Part shown: one piece after another, positions 11,290 through 23,200 of the stretch
How the letters are laid out: every line of letters starts with the position of its first letter
How positions within the stretch are numbered: the first letter of the stretch is position 1
Source: Diorhabda sublineata
Lineage: Eukaryota > Arthropoda > Insecta > Coleoptera > Chrysomelidae
Assembly: GCF_026230105.1 (NCBI RefSeq)
Contig: NC_079476.1
Coordinates: forward strand, 8,136,709 to 8,200,708
Direction: 5' to 3'
Length of the DNA: 64,000 nt
Notes under the pieces: generated by a model
The model's input: only the letters and a program-made list of their open reading frames with translations
What the model was told of the DNA's origin: nothing
Database searches by the model: none
Translations under genes and position numbers: made by a program

Positions 11290-12690
11290 AATGAGATCGA
11301 GCTCAGGCTATATGTGATGAACCTGAGGATGAAGATGAAGTTGAAAGATCAGATACCTTTGACGATGAGCTTATACAGGAAAGTGATCATAACACAGAGT
11401 CGGAGCAAGAACTAAGTGTAGGCGAAGAAATAGAGGAAGAAAGCGAAATCACAGAAGAATATTTTTTGGGTGAACGTGGAATAAAAATCCACTTACTAGT
11501 AAATATAGCAAAAATTTTCCCTCTCATTAAAAGTTTTGCAAAATATATTACTGATAAAAAAAGTGGTTTTGAAATGTTTTCTATAAATGATATTATGCAA
11601 AATATTGTCGAATGTACAAATATGGAAATCAAAAAGTTTAGAGTAAATTACGAGATGCAAAAAATACAACAACAAATGAAGAGCTGGCTTTTATTATACT
11701 ATTTCTAGATGGAGCTGAAAAGCAAAACCATAGATATTTTCTTGAACTTTGGACAACAGATGGCATATAATCAGAAATCTTTCGAAGTTGCATGAACTGC
11801 AATCGATTTTCATTTCAAATATAACAGAAAAGGAAGAAAATCAATCGACAAGCTTGCTGCAGTTAGATTCACACTTGATCGTTTTATAGAAAACTGCAAA
11901 AATAATTATAGTTAGACGCATAAGCTACAATAAATGAAATGCTGATTCCCTTTAGAGGACGATGTAGCTTCAGTATATACCCAATAAAGCGGCGAAATAT
12001 GGCCTAAAAGTGTTGTATTGTGCCACTATAAATTTTTTAAGTAAGTTTGGAGGTTTATTGTGGTCAACAACCAGAAGGTCCATCGTTTGCTGCAACCATG
12101 GAAAGGAAAGAATAGAAATTTGACATGCGGCAATTGGTATGCAAGCTACCCTTTAGCTGTGAATCTTTTAACAGATAAAACAAAAATTGTTGGAACAATG
12201 ATAAATAATAAAAGGAAACTGTCATTTAACCAGTAAAATCAAAAAAGTCGGATGGTTTATCTTTGGGTTTCAAAGAGACGTCACTATTGTGTCAAACGTG
12301 CCGAAAAAATAGAGCATTTCTACTATGCATGATGATTCTGCAATTGATCCTGAAACAAATAAGCCGGACTAGAATTCCAATAAAGGAAGAGTGAATATAA
12401 TGGATGAAATGTGTAGTACGTAATCTGTGTCCAGGAGAACAAGAAGGTGGCCACTGGCTGTTAAACTGTTAAACATAGCAAATTTTATATAACGCGACGC
12501 ACATTAATGAGATCCAAAAAGAGCGGCTTGAAGATGAACCACCAGAAAAAACACCGGGAAGGTGTTTTCCTGCAGAAGGCATAAAAATAGGTTGACAATG
12601 ATGAAGTATCATTATGTAATAGATCGGTGTGTAAAGAACATGCAAATACTGTAATTAATTGTCTAGAATACAACAATAACAGAGACATCA
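11290..12690 (+). pseudogene. piggyBac-like transposase pseudogene
   Basis: This is a broken copy of a piggyBac-family transposase. It begins with an acidic N-terminus (SDHNTESEQELSVGEEIEEE near 11385). A stretch around 11560-11680 reads FSINDIMQNIVECTN. Further on come FRGRCSFSIYIPNK-like codons near 11955-11985, then QPWKGKNRNLT and NWYASYPLAV near 12095-12160, HDDSAIDPET near 12330-12358, MDEMCST and RRTRRWP near 12402-12455, and a C-terminal cysteine patch with RCVKNMQ near 12625. The order matches PGBD-type proteins. Many stops and frameshifts show it is dead. Related direct repeats of about 27 bp lie on either side (11111-11137 and 13203-13231). Confidence 0.8.
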
Positions 12691-12706
12691 CAGATGAAAT
12701 TTAGTG

Positions 12707-12950
12707 TCTTCTTCTTCTTCTTGTAGTAGGACGAGGTCCTGTCAGGTCTGTCATCTGCCCTCTTGTGACGCCGATGTCCAGCTATCGTACCAGCGTTTTG
12801 AGGGCCTACCGATTGGCCGTCTTGTGTCTGGTTTCTGTGTTTTGGCCCATTTGGCAATCCGTTCTGGAGCCATTCGTTCTACATGGTCTCTCCATTGTCG
12901 GCGTCTTGCTCTAACTAACGACATCTTGTACTCCCAGTTCTCTTAAGGTA
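12707..12950 (-). pseudogene. Non-LTR retrotransposon 3' end (reverse transcriptase C-terminus)
   Basis: On the - strand the frame reads VRARRRQWRDHVERM, then AKWAKTQKPDTRR and IGRPSKRWYDSW. This is the usual C-terminal tail of LINE polyproteins, where a hydrophobic or basic WxxHVxRM block is followed by a GRPxxRW block. It ends in a (GAA)n run (CTTCTTCTTCTTCTT on the + strand at 12707-12721), a typical LINE 3' tail. Only about 240 bp remain, so it is a heavily 5'-truncated insertion at the 3' edge of the piggyBac-like remnant. One frameshift or stop lies near the end. Confidence 0.65.
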
Positions 12951-12981
12951 TCTGTGTTGGGTATTCTATCGTGGAGTGTGG

Positions 12982-13019
12982 TACCCTTTATTGTTCGTAA
13001 TATCGAACAATAAAGGGTA
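12982..13019. repeat. Perfect inverted repeat (16-bp arms, 6-nt loop)
   Basis: TACCCTTTATTGTTCG, loop TAATAT, then CGAACAATAAAGGGTA. It sits between the LINE 3' end and the right-hand repeat of the piggyBac-like element. A perfect hairpin in a region this decayed suggests it is a recent or constrained structure, or an end of a small element. Confidence 0.9.
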
Positions 13020-13202
13020 TTCGAAATTTAGTGTGTAGATGTAATAAGGTGTGATACGTAAGGTATAATTTGTGTAAAATTGCAAATTTAGTAGTTTTTT
13101 TTTATTTGTTCAAAGTTTTTTCATTAGTTTTTATAAAAACTTTTGTTGAGTAAAACTTATAGCGTATGTATTTGTTCTAATTTACCTCATTTTCATCTAT
13201 TG

Positions 13203-13231
13203 TGTTGGTGGTGTACAAAATACACCACGCG
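13203..13231 (+). repeat. Repeat flanking the piggyBac-like pseudogene, right copy
   Basis: Direct-orientation partner of 11111-11137, sharing the block TACACCACGCG and the preceding TGTTGGT. Its orientation is direct, so it is not the terminal inverted repeat itself. The true element ends and a TTAA target site could not be located. Confidence 0.6.
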
Positions 13232-14040
13232 TGTACTTGTGTTGAAATATTAATCGCGTGTTGTTCAAGGTTGAAATGTTTAGGTTTGGGCAGAAATTGC
13301 CAATATTGTTAAAGGAGGAAAACTAATTGGATTAATCGGTAATCAAATAATTCATGCAAATAGAAATTCAATTGATAACTTAATTTTCCAATTCTTAGAC
13401 CTTTAGGGGAAATAGAATACTGATAACAACAATCCGTGAAAACCAGCTTTTCGTAATAGACTAATAGACTATATATTTGAAAGTTTTCGTTAACTATTTT
13501 CTTTCAAAATATTAAAGTTCTGTTACCTTATAGTGAGTCCACACGATACAGACTTTTAATAGTACTATTTCAAGCAATTCAAGCAATCTTATTTGAAGTA
13601 TAAATTATGCAAACTTGTATTAGTTTAGTATAGTTTCTTGATTAGTTAGATTAGCATACGTTTTTGTCAAATTTATATTGATCGTGACTGCCATATTATT
13701 TGAAGGAGCGGCCCAAAAATAGTTCTAGTCGCTGATAGTCGACAAGCAGCATTACAGGAAAAAAGGATTACTATCTAGTTGCAATTTTGGGTACTATGTG
13801 TAGAGGCCGACAAACATTAGTTAAGTAATCTAAAACGACGCTTCTTCACAGCAGCGCATCATCATCAATTACTTATTTATTATTATGAACTCTAGCCTCG
13901 TTAAGTTAGAAATTTGTCTGTCTGTAAGTTTTATAGATTCCACTTCAACCACATTAAAGTATCGTCTTCAATTATTTATTATCAATGTGACAGTAAGAAC
14001 TAATTTATAAAGAAGTCTGTTAAACTGATATACTTTGTTC

Positions 14041-14180
14041 ATTCAATTTGATATTCTTCTAGTACGCCAATCAGATTGGTGTAACCATTTGTAACTTTCA
14101 ATTCTTAGTTGATTCAATTTGATATTCGTCTAATACGCCAGTCAGAGTGGTGTAACTAATTGTAACTTTAAAATTATTAA
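14041..14180. repeat. Two-copy tandem repeat, 71-bp period
   Basis: ATTCAATTTGATATTC, a short variable part, TACGCCA, CAGA, TGGTGTAAC and TTGTAACTTT occur at 14041-14102 and again from 14112. Copies differ at a few sites. There is no coding sense in either strand. Confidence 0.85.
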
Positions 14181-15424
14181 ATCCTCAGTTTGCTAAATAA
14201 ATTGTTTTTAAAAAGCTTGTATTCCTTGTTTGAAACACGCAAAAATCTATAATAACTTCATCCAACACAATAAATGAAGAGCTGCAGCGGTACGGCACTT
14301 CAAACAAGTGTATTTGATATTTACCAATTTGGTGAATACCAGTTGACGAGAAAAAATTGTAGAGATTTGATAAATTGATGATTTCATAAGTATATGTAAC
14401 TGACAAAAATTTAAATTATTTGTATAGCAAATGTTATAAAATGTCCAATTCTCAATTATTTCATCGTTACAAAAAGTATTATTCAAAAATTTCAAATACG
14501 ATATCGATTCACAAATAATTAAGTATACTTCTTAATTTATCGCATATTTGTCATAAAATGGTTGATTTTTTATTATTAGTATTTCAAAAATTATGAATAG
14601 AAAATTGATAAAAAAATTAAATTTTCATATTATATACCTTATTGAGTACGAATAGATATATTTTTTCTATCGGTATCAATATACAGAGTGCTTCTTAGTT
14701 CATGCGTGAAAATTTAGAAGGTGATTGCTCGCATGTAATTAAGATGAGTCTTTCTCATAACAAACTGTCTTTAGTCCAACCCTTTCCTTAAAACGTTGTC
14801 ACTAAAATTGAATTTTTGTTTATAAAACTTCAGGTGCTAGAAACTAAAACTTTCGTGCACTCGTAAAGGACTAACTACGGGTATTTTTTCAATATTCCTG
14901 TTCTAATGTTTGATGACATGAAATTATAACCTGAAATCTTGTTCTATTCAAAAATAATTTTTATTCTTGATTTTTTTCGTAAAACCAATAGTTGCAGAAA
15001 AGCGAACATCTTAATTAATATTTTTTTCAATAAATTGAGTGAGAAACAAGAAAGATAAAAAATGCAATACGATCCATAATAAATGCTGAAAATGACCACC
15101 TCAATTTTGCTTTTAATTACAAAGTCTTAGCATAGTAAACTGTTGTCACTTCAACTATTAATTGACTGTAAACTCAATGTTTTTTCAAATTGTAATAGAC
15201 TGATGTCAAACATTGTTGTTGATAGTTACTAATCGAAGTTTATTTGTAAGTTTGTATGCCGTTAATTTTTCGTTATCTGTGTATTTTAACATGTATACAA
15301 ACGCTGAAATAAGAAATAGAAATGAAAAAATAAGAAAAAACGATAAAAACTATTTTCTTTTGGAAAAAAATTTTTCTTCTAATTGGTTTTTTGTGCTAAA
15401 TGAGGAGTCTCGACTGATAATGTA

Positions 15425-16650
15425 GCCACATCCGAAAAACTTTCATTTTGCCTATTAAATTTGACTGTTAAGATGGCAGATAATGTTTTTACCAAAAGTT
15501 GCGACTTCTGTGTAATCCAATAATTATTCCCTAGTGAAAATACCCTTTCAGCAGCAGCATTAGTGCCTGGACAACATAAGAAAATTTGTATTTAATCTTT
15601 TAAATTTTCATGAGGGATATGTTCAACTCTAAAATGCCGAAAGATTTCTACCCGTCCTTTGTCAAGTTATATTTTCTCACCGTACCATTTTTTCAATATT
15701 TCTTCAACTAAAAATTAATTTACTCTTAGAAGAGAAGATATCTTTTACTTCCCTCATTACAAATTCGTCTGCTGAAGAAACTTCTTTCACTTCAATTTAG
15801 AAGGGTGCATTTGAAACAATTTGATGCTCTAAATTTCATTATCCATTTTTCGATATATTCATAACAAATTTTTTAAAAATTCATTTTTTATTCCTGCATT
15901 GGAATCTTCCAAAACGGTTTATTCTTTAGAATTGGTGGTAAAAGTCCATCATTGAATCTTGTTTTACTAGTACATTGCAGTATGAAGTGAGTAATTTTAT
16001 GAAACAACAACGCCTGACTATGAATAAAATAAAGCATAGGTTCTGACATATCGTTTTGAAAGAATTTCTTAAAAATTGCAGGACATTTACCAAGGCTTGA
16101 AAAATATGAATGTAGTGGATCATATAACTGCAAAAAGCGTTCTAATGCTGGAGTTAAAGCAAGCTATCTTACTTTGGAAGCAGTTTTTTGTATAACACCA
16201 GCCACCACAAAATTTTTTCAAACTCGCTTCCCGTACTGTTAAGTGATTGAAATATGAATATATATTTGTAATAAATACTTCCACTTCTATTAAAGTTGAG
16301 CTTGATATTGTCTTCAGGCCATTTGATGTAATTTGAGCATTAAAATCAATTCCCAAAATATTTCGTTTCAGAAGATCTTGTAATTGTGTGTTCACATTAT
16401 TGACACCTTTTACGGGTGCGTCTTTCAAAATAAGTATTCTTGATATCGAAATACCTTACTAAAATTGGATAAAGTTTTATTCCATTGTGATTCGATGCGT
16501 CTGATAGAATAGATATATTTTTTAATAATTTAGTAATGTAGTCCACGCTGCGAAAACTTTGATTATGGATTATTGTGTGAAAAGCGAAAATGCTCTTCAT
16601 AACTGCTAATTTTTTTCATTAGTTCCAAAACTATTCCCTTCAAAAAATTT
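15425..16650 (-). pseudogene. hAT-like transposase pseudogene
   Basis: Several open stretches on the - strand run in order from 16650 down to 15425. They read MKSIFAFHTIIHNQSF (16600 down), ISILSDASNHNGIKLYPILV, then GVNNVNTQLQDLLKRNILGI, LIEVEVFITNIYSYFNHLTVR, LYDPLHSYFSSLGKCPAIFK, and finally PGTNAAAERVFSLGNNYW at about 15515-15570. The last block is the C-terminal dimerisation (hATC) signature. The rest matches the hAT-derived insect proteins often compared with KIAA1586. Frameshifts between blocks show it is inactive. It lies inside the inverted ends of the 14684-18600 element. Confidence 0.75.
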
Positions 16651-17299
16651 TGTCATTTTGGATGTTGACGCTACTGTGTTATGAGACGTTTTGTGTACTT
16701 TAGTTTCAATGTGTGCCGTTATTGTACTACGTCCATGAATTACAATTGCAAATTCTCTATTGTGCATTTAACCAAGGAGTCATCACTTCGATTTTAACTA
16801 CAATGGATGGAAACTATTTTTTCAAATTTTCATTTAAATGATTTCTCCTTCATTTGTTATTGTTCATATTTGAATTAATAATCTAAAAATTAGTTGTATA
16901 TTAGTAATATATTAACTATAACTATAATATTAGTACTTATATTCAACTTCACCTTCACTAGATGAATAAAATAGAATTTTATTTCATTATGTACACCTCA
17001 AATCCTGTTAACTTAAACAAAAAGTACGAAATTGTCGGTTTTCTCGTGTCTGATATTTGTCCTGTCCTCTAACATGCCAGAAACGGAGAGTTCGTGAAAT
17101 TCAAATCACTATCAAAATAATTTTAAATCTTCAATTAAAAAAATTGAAATAAAATAATCTAAAAAAATGTTTTAGAAATTCAAATGAGTATAAAATTATA
17201 CAAATGAGTATTTTCAGAGTACAGAATTTGGAAAGAGAACGGCTTGCGAAAAAAGAGTACAAAACTCAGTAAATGAGTATAGTAGGTCACCTTAATGGT

Positions 17300-18110
17300 A
17301 TGGCAAATGGTAATTCTCGACAAGCTTGATATCTTTATGCTGAAAAATATCGGCAACGATTAACGCCCCATCATTCCGTATTAGCACGTATTGACAACCG
17401 CATATCGTAAACAGGAATGTGTAAAAGAAGTTCAACCAACACTGGTCGTTTCTAGACAGTTTTACTAATATCCTTAATATCAGCAAATCATATGTGTAGC
17501 GATTTTCAAAATAACATCAGTTATCATCGTTACCACATCCGGGTTCAAGTTTTTTCATCTACAAATTGACGTCAACGAGTTAGATTTTGTGAATGGTTGA
17601 CACAAGAAACGTAACAAAATCCTCACTTTTCAAATCATTTATTGTTTACGGACCAGTCGTATTTTCAAGAATATTGATTAGAAATTTTCACAATAATCAT
17701 GTATAGGCAAAATCCTCATGAGATTATAGAGCACTATTTTCAAAATATTTTCCCAGTGAACGTATGAATTGGTATTGTAGAGCCACATTTTCTGGATTAA
17801 CCATGGAATTTTTCACACCAGTTTTCTCGAAAATAATCTTCCTGGACGACTTGGAGACATCGCACTCAATATCAGACAAAGCATGAATCACGCTAGATGG
17901 TGCTCCAGTACACTTCAGTCGGACTGCTAGGTAACATTTAAATGCGATATATCTCAACCATTGGATTAGTCGAAGAGGACCCCAGCATTGGCCTCCTCGA
18001 TTTCCAGAGTTAAATCCTTGTGATTTCTGTTTATGAGATTACCTCAAATCATTAGTCTACACGAAACCCATAGTTGATATCAAATGATTGAAAAATCGTA
18101 TTGAAATAGC
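17300..18110 (+). pseudogene. IS630/Tc1-type transposase pseudogene
   Basis: Readable pieces in the correct order across frames: MANGNSRQA and YLYAEKYRQRLTPHHSVLAR (17300-17390, N-terminal helix-turn-helix region), CEWLTQET near 17590, NVWIGIVEPHFL near 17760-17800, GAPVHFSRTAR near 17900 (the second catalytic region), and WPPRFPELNPCDFCLWDYLK near 17990-18050 (the third catalytic region). Every block is recognisable as the insect IS630 family with WPPRSPDL-PLDFFLW. Many stops and shifts make it non-functional. Confidence 0.75.
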
Positions 18111-19348
18111 GTGTGACAACAATATTTGGAAAGGTGGTTACTTCCAGAATTTCTAATAAATCGTATTACATTTCATATATTTACTGTTTATCTCTCAATT
18201 TATTAAAAAAATTATGGTTCTGGAAAAAAATTAAGTATAGAATATATTTTCAAATAAAACAAGGACAAGTTATGATTTTATTTCATAAAACTTCTTGAAA
18301 AAAGTTTGATATGGAATAAACTAATATACATTATAATGTGACAAAAATATAGAAAAAATACCCGTAGTTAATCCTTTTTGAGTGGACGAAAATTACATAA
18401 TTTCAAGTTTCTAGCTTTACTGAAATTTTTACTGAAAAAAATGGCACCCCATTTTAGTCACCATCTTTTTAGTTGATATCACGGAAAGGGATGGGCTAAA
18501 GAAATTTTGTTATAAGAAAGACCCATCTTAATTTCATTCGAGCAATCACCTCCTCAATTTATGAATTATGGTGCTTATTTTTTTCTCTGCAGCTATTGGT
18601 TTTGGAAAAAAAAATCATAATCATAATGTGTGTATTTATCATCTATTATGGTCCAACAGCTATCTTCAGGTTCCCAATCTGTAATTTTGGTAATCGGTAA
18701 TTTTGAATGCGCGTTACAATATACTATATATATTTACATTTATTTTGTACTGTTATTAATATATTTTCAATAAAGATGACATTTGTATAGAATTTGATAC
18801 AAAACTTTTCTGTTTCCCTTTAAGTACCTACTTCAAACTATTTCAACATTCGAGAATTATTTTTATATTATTATATATTTATACACATTTAACATGGAAT
18901 GTTATTGATATAATTCCAATAAATATAGTATTTGTGAAAAATTTTATTAAATACTTTTTGCCTTCTAAATACCTTCGTATTTAAATGCGCCTCGCTAAAT
19001 ATTGCAAACTTTGAGAAATAGCTCAGAATATAAAGGATATTGGCAAACTCTGACATATAGTGATGACCAGACACTCATATGAGATTTGAATCGAAAGTTT
19101 TTTCAATAAAAACGGAAAAAATGTAGGCTGATAAATTTTACATTCTCTAGTTTGTCTCTCAAGATAAGCATGTCGATTTACCATAATTGAGTTAGTGATA
19201 ACAGGCAGTCTTATTTTTAATATATGGCTTATTTAAAATTAAATTTGATTGAATAAATTATTACAATGAAGGGATATGATATTTAAAGCTTTTCTTCTGC
19301 AGAACAAAGTCTTCAAGAGCAAGTTAAAACAACGATTTCTTTAAGATA

Positions 19349-21332
19349 TGTGCTTTTGAGATAAAAGTATCCACCTTTAATAACTTTTGTAATACTGGTA
19401 TTTAGAAAAAATCCAAAAACACGTCAATTTATGTTGGAAGGGGCAAGCATTATGGCTTATTTAAACTTACTGGAAAAGCCACCCCCTCACCCCTAGCAGC
19501 ATCCCCTTTATTTTTTTAAATGACTTTTCATATTTTTTATGTAAAATTTGGATACTCCTCTTTGAGCTGATTCCAAAAATGTATAATACTTGTAGGTTAA
19601 AGTGGTTAGTTTATGAGATAAACAATTTTTCTTTTAAGAGCACAAATTTTACTTATTATTTACTTTCACCTTATTTGCCTGTACTAAAATGGGTTGTACA
19701 ACAGTTCAAACTCTGTAATCTTTTTAACTGTGCTATTTATTCTACTTAAAAAATCCAAACAACCAAAAACTCTACTTTTTATTAAAGTTTGACATTGTCA
19801 ACTAGAATTTGTAGTCACTATTGATAGTGTAATTTGATACATTATTTATTTTGTTTCTCTGAAATGGTTTACTCTTTGCAAGAAAGAATTGAAATTGTAG
19901 GTTTATACTACCAAAATAATAATTGTGCAAGAGCTGCTGCTAGAATATTTAACGAATTACATGACGGAAGACATGCAACTCATAAGTATGTAATTCAACT
20001 GATGGAGAAATTTACCACAACAGGGTCTGTTTGCAATAAAGTGCATAAGCGAGAGGGACTCGTAAATAACGAAGCAATCCAAGTGGCAATTTTAGGGCAA
20101 GTCAGCTTAGAGGCTCAACAACCCCAATCGTTGTCAACAATAAGTAGAGCGATCGGTGTTTCATCTTCTACAGTTTTCCGAGTTCTACATAAATTCAAGT
20201 ACCACCCATACAAAGTTAAGTTGGTGCACGAGTTGAATGAAGATGATTTTGATCGTCGTCTAGAGTTTTGCGAATCAATGACGCAAATTATCAATAACAA
20301 TCCACAATATTTGCTTTTCTGATGAATGCTCATGGTCATTAAATGGCTTAGTAAGTAGGCATAATTGTAGATATTGGGCTGAAAGTGATCCACATATTAT
20401 GCGTGAATTCCATACACAACATCCCCAAAAGTTAAACGTTTGGTGTGGTATCCTAGGTGACCACATTGTCGGACCTTTCTTCATCAACGGAAATTTAAAT
20501 GGTGAATCATATCTTGAGTTACTCAGGGAAGGGGTTGACCCACGTATTACAACAATAATAGAAAATGATGATAACCTTTCCGAAGATTTACTGGTATTTC
20601 AACAAGACGGAGCTCCCCCACACTATGCTATGCCTGTCCGACAATTTTTAAACGAAACATTCCCCGCTCGTTGGTTAGGTAGAAGGGGGCAGATGATGGA
20701 GTGGCCACCTAGGTCACCGGATTTAACACCCCTAGACTTCTTTTTATGGGGGTATTCAAAAACAAAAGTTTATGCTACCCAACCAGAATCTCTGGATGAT
20801 TTACGAGAGAGGATAGAAAATGAATGTCGACAATTAAATCCAGCCGTATTAAGCAATGTCAGAGAGGCATTTCAAAATAGATTATACCATTGTATGGAAG
20901 TGAATGGTACTCATTTTGAACACTTATTGTAACTTCATAATAAATAGCACAGTTAAAAAGATTAAAGAGTTTGAACTGTTGTACAACCCATTTTAGTACA
21001 GGCAAATAAGGTGAAAGTAAATAATAAGTAAAATTTGTGCTCTTAAAAGAAAAATTGTTTATCTCATAAACTAACCACTTTAACCTACAAGTATTACACA
21101 TTTTTGAAATCAGCTCAAAGAGGAGTATCCAAATTTTACATAAAAAATATGAAAAGTAATTTAAAAAAATAAAGGGGATGCTGCTAGGGGTGTGGGAGTG
21201 GCTTTTCCAGTAAGTTTAAATAAGCCATAATGCTTGCCCCTTCCAACATAAATTGACGTGTTTTTGGATTTTTTCTAAATACCAGTATTACAAAAGTTAT
21301 CAAAGGTGGATACTTTTATCTGAAAAGCACTG
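19349..21332 (+). mobile_element. Tc1/mariner element, DD41D type, with 393-bp inverted repeats
   Basis: The left repeat (19349-19741) and right repeat (20940-21332) are inverted copies with few mismatches. They begin GTGCTTTT-AGATAAAAGTATCCACCTTT and end next to TA dinucleotides (TATG at left, TGTATA at right), the usual Tc1/mariner target. The right repeat starts a few bases after the transposase stop. The closeness of the two arms and the nearly open transposase make this the youngest-looking element in the window. Confidence 0.9.
19864..20932 (+). pseudogene. DD41D-type Tc1/mariner transposase with one frameshift
   Basis: The DNA-cutting and joining enzyme of the surrounding element, about 355 residues. 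Frame 1 (19864-20322) starts MVYSLQERIEIVGLYY and covers the paired helix-turn-helix domain. It stops just as the catalytic core begins. Frame 2 then continues FSDECSWSLNGLVSR (first Asp, codon at 20321), LNVWCGILGD, VFQQDGAPPHYA (second Asp), and WPPRSPDLTPLDFFLWGY (third Asp), to a stop at 20932. The second and third Asp are 42 residues apart, one more than the usual 41 of the rosa/VS-like group. The extra residue is in the RRGQMMEW stretch. The only obvious lesion is a +1 shift between about 20290 and 20320. An ATG exists upstream at 19834, but 19864 gives the family-like start. Confidence 0.88.
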
Positions 21333-22599
21333 TATAATAATAAGTCTCGAAATGTTGAAATTTTAAAAATTCAGGATAATTCGATTCTAGAACAAAATTA
21401 AATGCATAATTTTTTGCTTCTCCATTATTTCTAATTCTTTAGATTATTCTTAGGTCATAATTATGTTGATTTTAAATGAATTTTAAAAAAAACAGATATT
21501 TTAAAACATTTCAAGTCATAAAAGTTATTTTGGAATTTCGTCAATATTTCTTCTACCCTTTTTATATAATCTTTGAGTATTTTTTGTTCACTAGTTCTCA
21601 ATTCGAGGAAAAACACAAAATGTTTTTCCAATAACATTTATTATACACTATGAGAGATAGGATGTTAGTATATCTTTCCCCAGCAATTGTAAACTAAGCG
21701 TAAAGAAATATTCCATGAGATCTTTCAAAAATATCACGTCATGTAATCATTCTTCATCGTCTAATTGAGCGTAAGTTAATTCCTTTTTTTTATAAATGCT
21801 TTCATCTCATCAAACAAATTCAAAACACTTTCTAATATGCTGTATTTAGATACCTAAAAATATACAAGAAATGTATGTCATTTGGTAGTCCTTTGCGCTG
21901 TAATTCTTAAAAAAAATTTTTGGCAAAAGACCAGAACTGCAGAAAATAGGAACACACTAATCAACCTCACCTAGCAAGTCAGAGAATGAGAAGACAAAAA
22001 CAAAAATGAACCCCCTAACCATTATTCAAGTGTGCTAATGATTATCAAACCGCCGACTATTAACTGTAAAATAAACGAAAAGATTAAAAAGACCAACTTA
22101 ACAGATTTTCAATTCGATTGGGAGATGGTTCCTAGGCACATGATGCTCAATAAAAGGTGAATGCATCTGCCTCATACTTAGAGAATATTTTCCAAACTAC
22201 TAACATGGAAAATAATGAATGACAATGATAGGAGGCAATGAAAATTATTGAGACTTGCATTAACCCCAAGGAAGTTTTGGAATACGTCCTAATAACTTGA
22301 AAAATATTGCAACAGTTACCAATAAAGGCCATTGTGAAACTCTCAAACCTCATAAATGCACTATTCAGGCTTCAATACGTATCGGTGATGTGGATATCAG
22401 CTGAAATGATGATGAGACCCAAACCAGTGCATAAAGTATTCTGTGAGAAGATACTATTGATAATAATATACAGCATACTTGATCAAAACAAAATTATTTC
22501 ATCCCATTAGTTTGGCTGCCGTACGGGCGCTCCACCACAGATTAAGTACATCGAAAAACAAATATATTATGGACATTTCTTGAAGGAAATCAAATATGC
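21333..22599. other. No gene recognised
   Basis: AT-rich flank of the DD41D element. Weak frames near 22147-22510 on both strands are not recognisable. Part of 22500-22600 may belong to the jockey fragment. Confidence 0.5.
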
Positions 22600-23200
22600 T
22601 CAGCTGGTTTACAGACATTTTAAAAGCATTTGATAAAGTGTGGTATAATGGTTCGTTAATGAACATCAGAAAATATTCATCTCCTTATTATGTTCAGCTA
22701 TAACTGGATGATAAGATAATTCCATATAAGAAATATCTAGCACTACATCTGGATGCAAAACTAAATTGGCAGAAACATATCAATAAGAAAACAGAGGAAT
22801 TAAAACTCAGTTTTGAAAAACTATGGTTACAAGTAAGAAACTAACAACTTACTATTGAAAATAAGGTGCTAGTATACAAACAAATACTGAAATCTCTATG
22901 GTTTACAACTATGGATCTGAAGAAAAGTGAAGCTGCTTGTTTGCAAAAAGTACAAAACCAAATACTGAGGAATATAACTAACGCCCTGTGGTATGTCCGC
23001 AATAAAGAGCTCCATGTGAAAAAAGTCAAAGAAGAGATAAAGGAGATCGCTAAAGGTCACGCAGAACGACTTAACCACGTAAACAATGAAATGTTGAAAA
23101 TTCTCGATAATTAAGACGCAGTCCCTAGGTTCAAACGCACCAAGCCTTTCCGCATATGAACTGGGAACCAAGGTAGAACTAGGAACGCGCTACGCGCGAA
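22600..23200 (+). pseudogene. jockey-type non-LTR retrotransposon fragment (RT C-terminus)
   Basis: Near 22625 a frame reads KAFDKVWYNG, the AFDKVWH-type motif A region of a reverse transcriptase. After a deleted section it continues as LHLDAKLNWQKHI (near 22750), ENKVLVYKQILKSLW (near 22858-22900), LQKVQNQILRNITNALWYVR (near 22940-22998), then NKELHVKKVKEEI and ERLNHVNNEMLKILDN to a stop at 23112. This is the standard jockey C-terminal block; the ITNAPWYVRN motif is especially diagnostic. Motifs B and C (the YADD region) are missing, so it is internally deleted as well as 5'-truncated. Confidence 0.85.

Larger units (their letters stand above)
14684..18600 (+). mobile_element. IS630/Tc1-type element with diverged inverted ends and a nested insertion
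   Basis: The segment 14684-14900 and the segment 18350-18600 are inverted relatives. Shared landmarks are GGTGATTGCTCG, AATTAAGATG, GTCTTTCT-ATAACAAA and ACTACGGGTATTTTTTC. The left end reads CAGAGTGCTTCTTAGTTCAT, an end type shared with other Tc1/mariner-type elements here. The broken transposase lies near the right end (17300-18110, + strand), as expected. The roughly 2.4 kb between the left repeat and the transposase start contains a hAT-like pseudogene in the opposite orientation, so I infer a nested insertion. Confidence 0.65.

Noticed and set aside
12663..12857. Lys-tailed minus-strand frame considered as a host gene
   Set aside because: The GRPxxRW-type motif lies in a neighbouring frame of the same strand and identifies a LINE tail; the Lys run is the (GAA)n tail region.
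20115..20487. Minus-strand frames within the DD41D element
   Set aside because: Antisense of the transposase; the + strand frames carry all the motifs.
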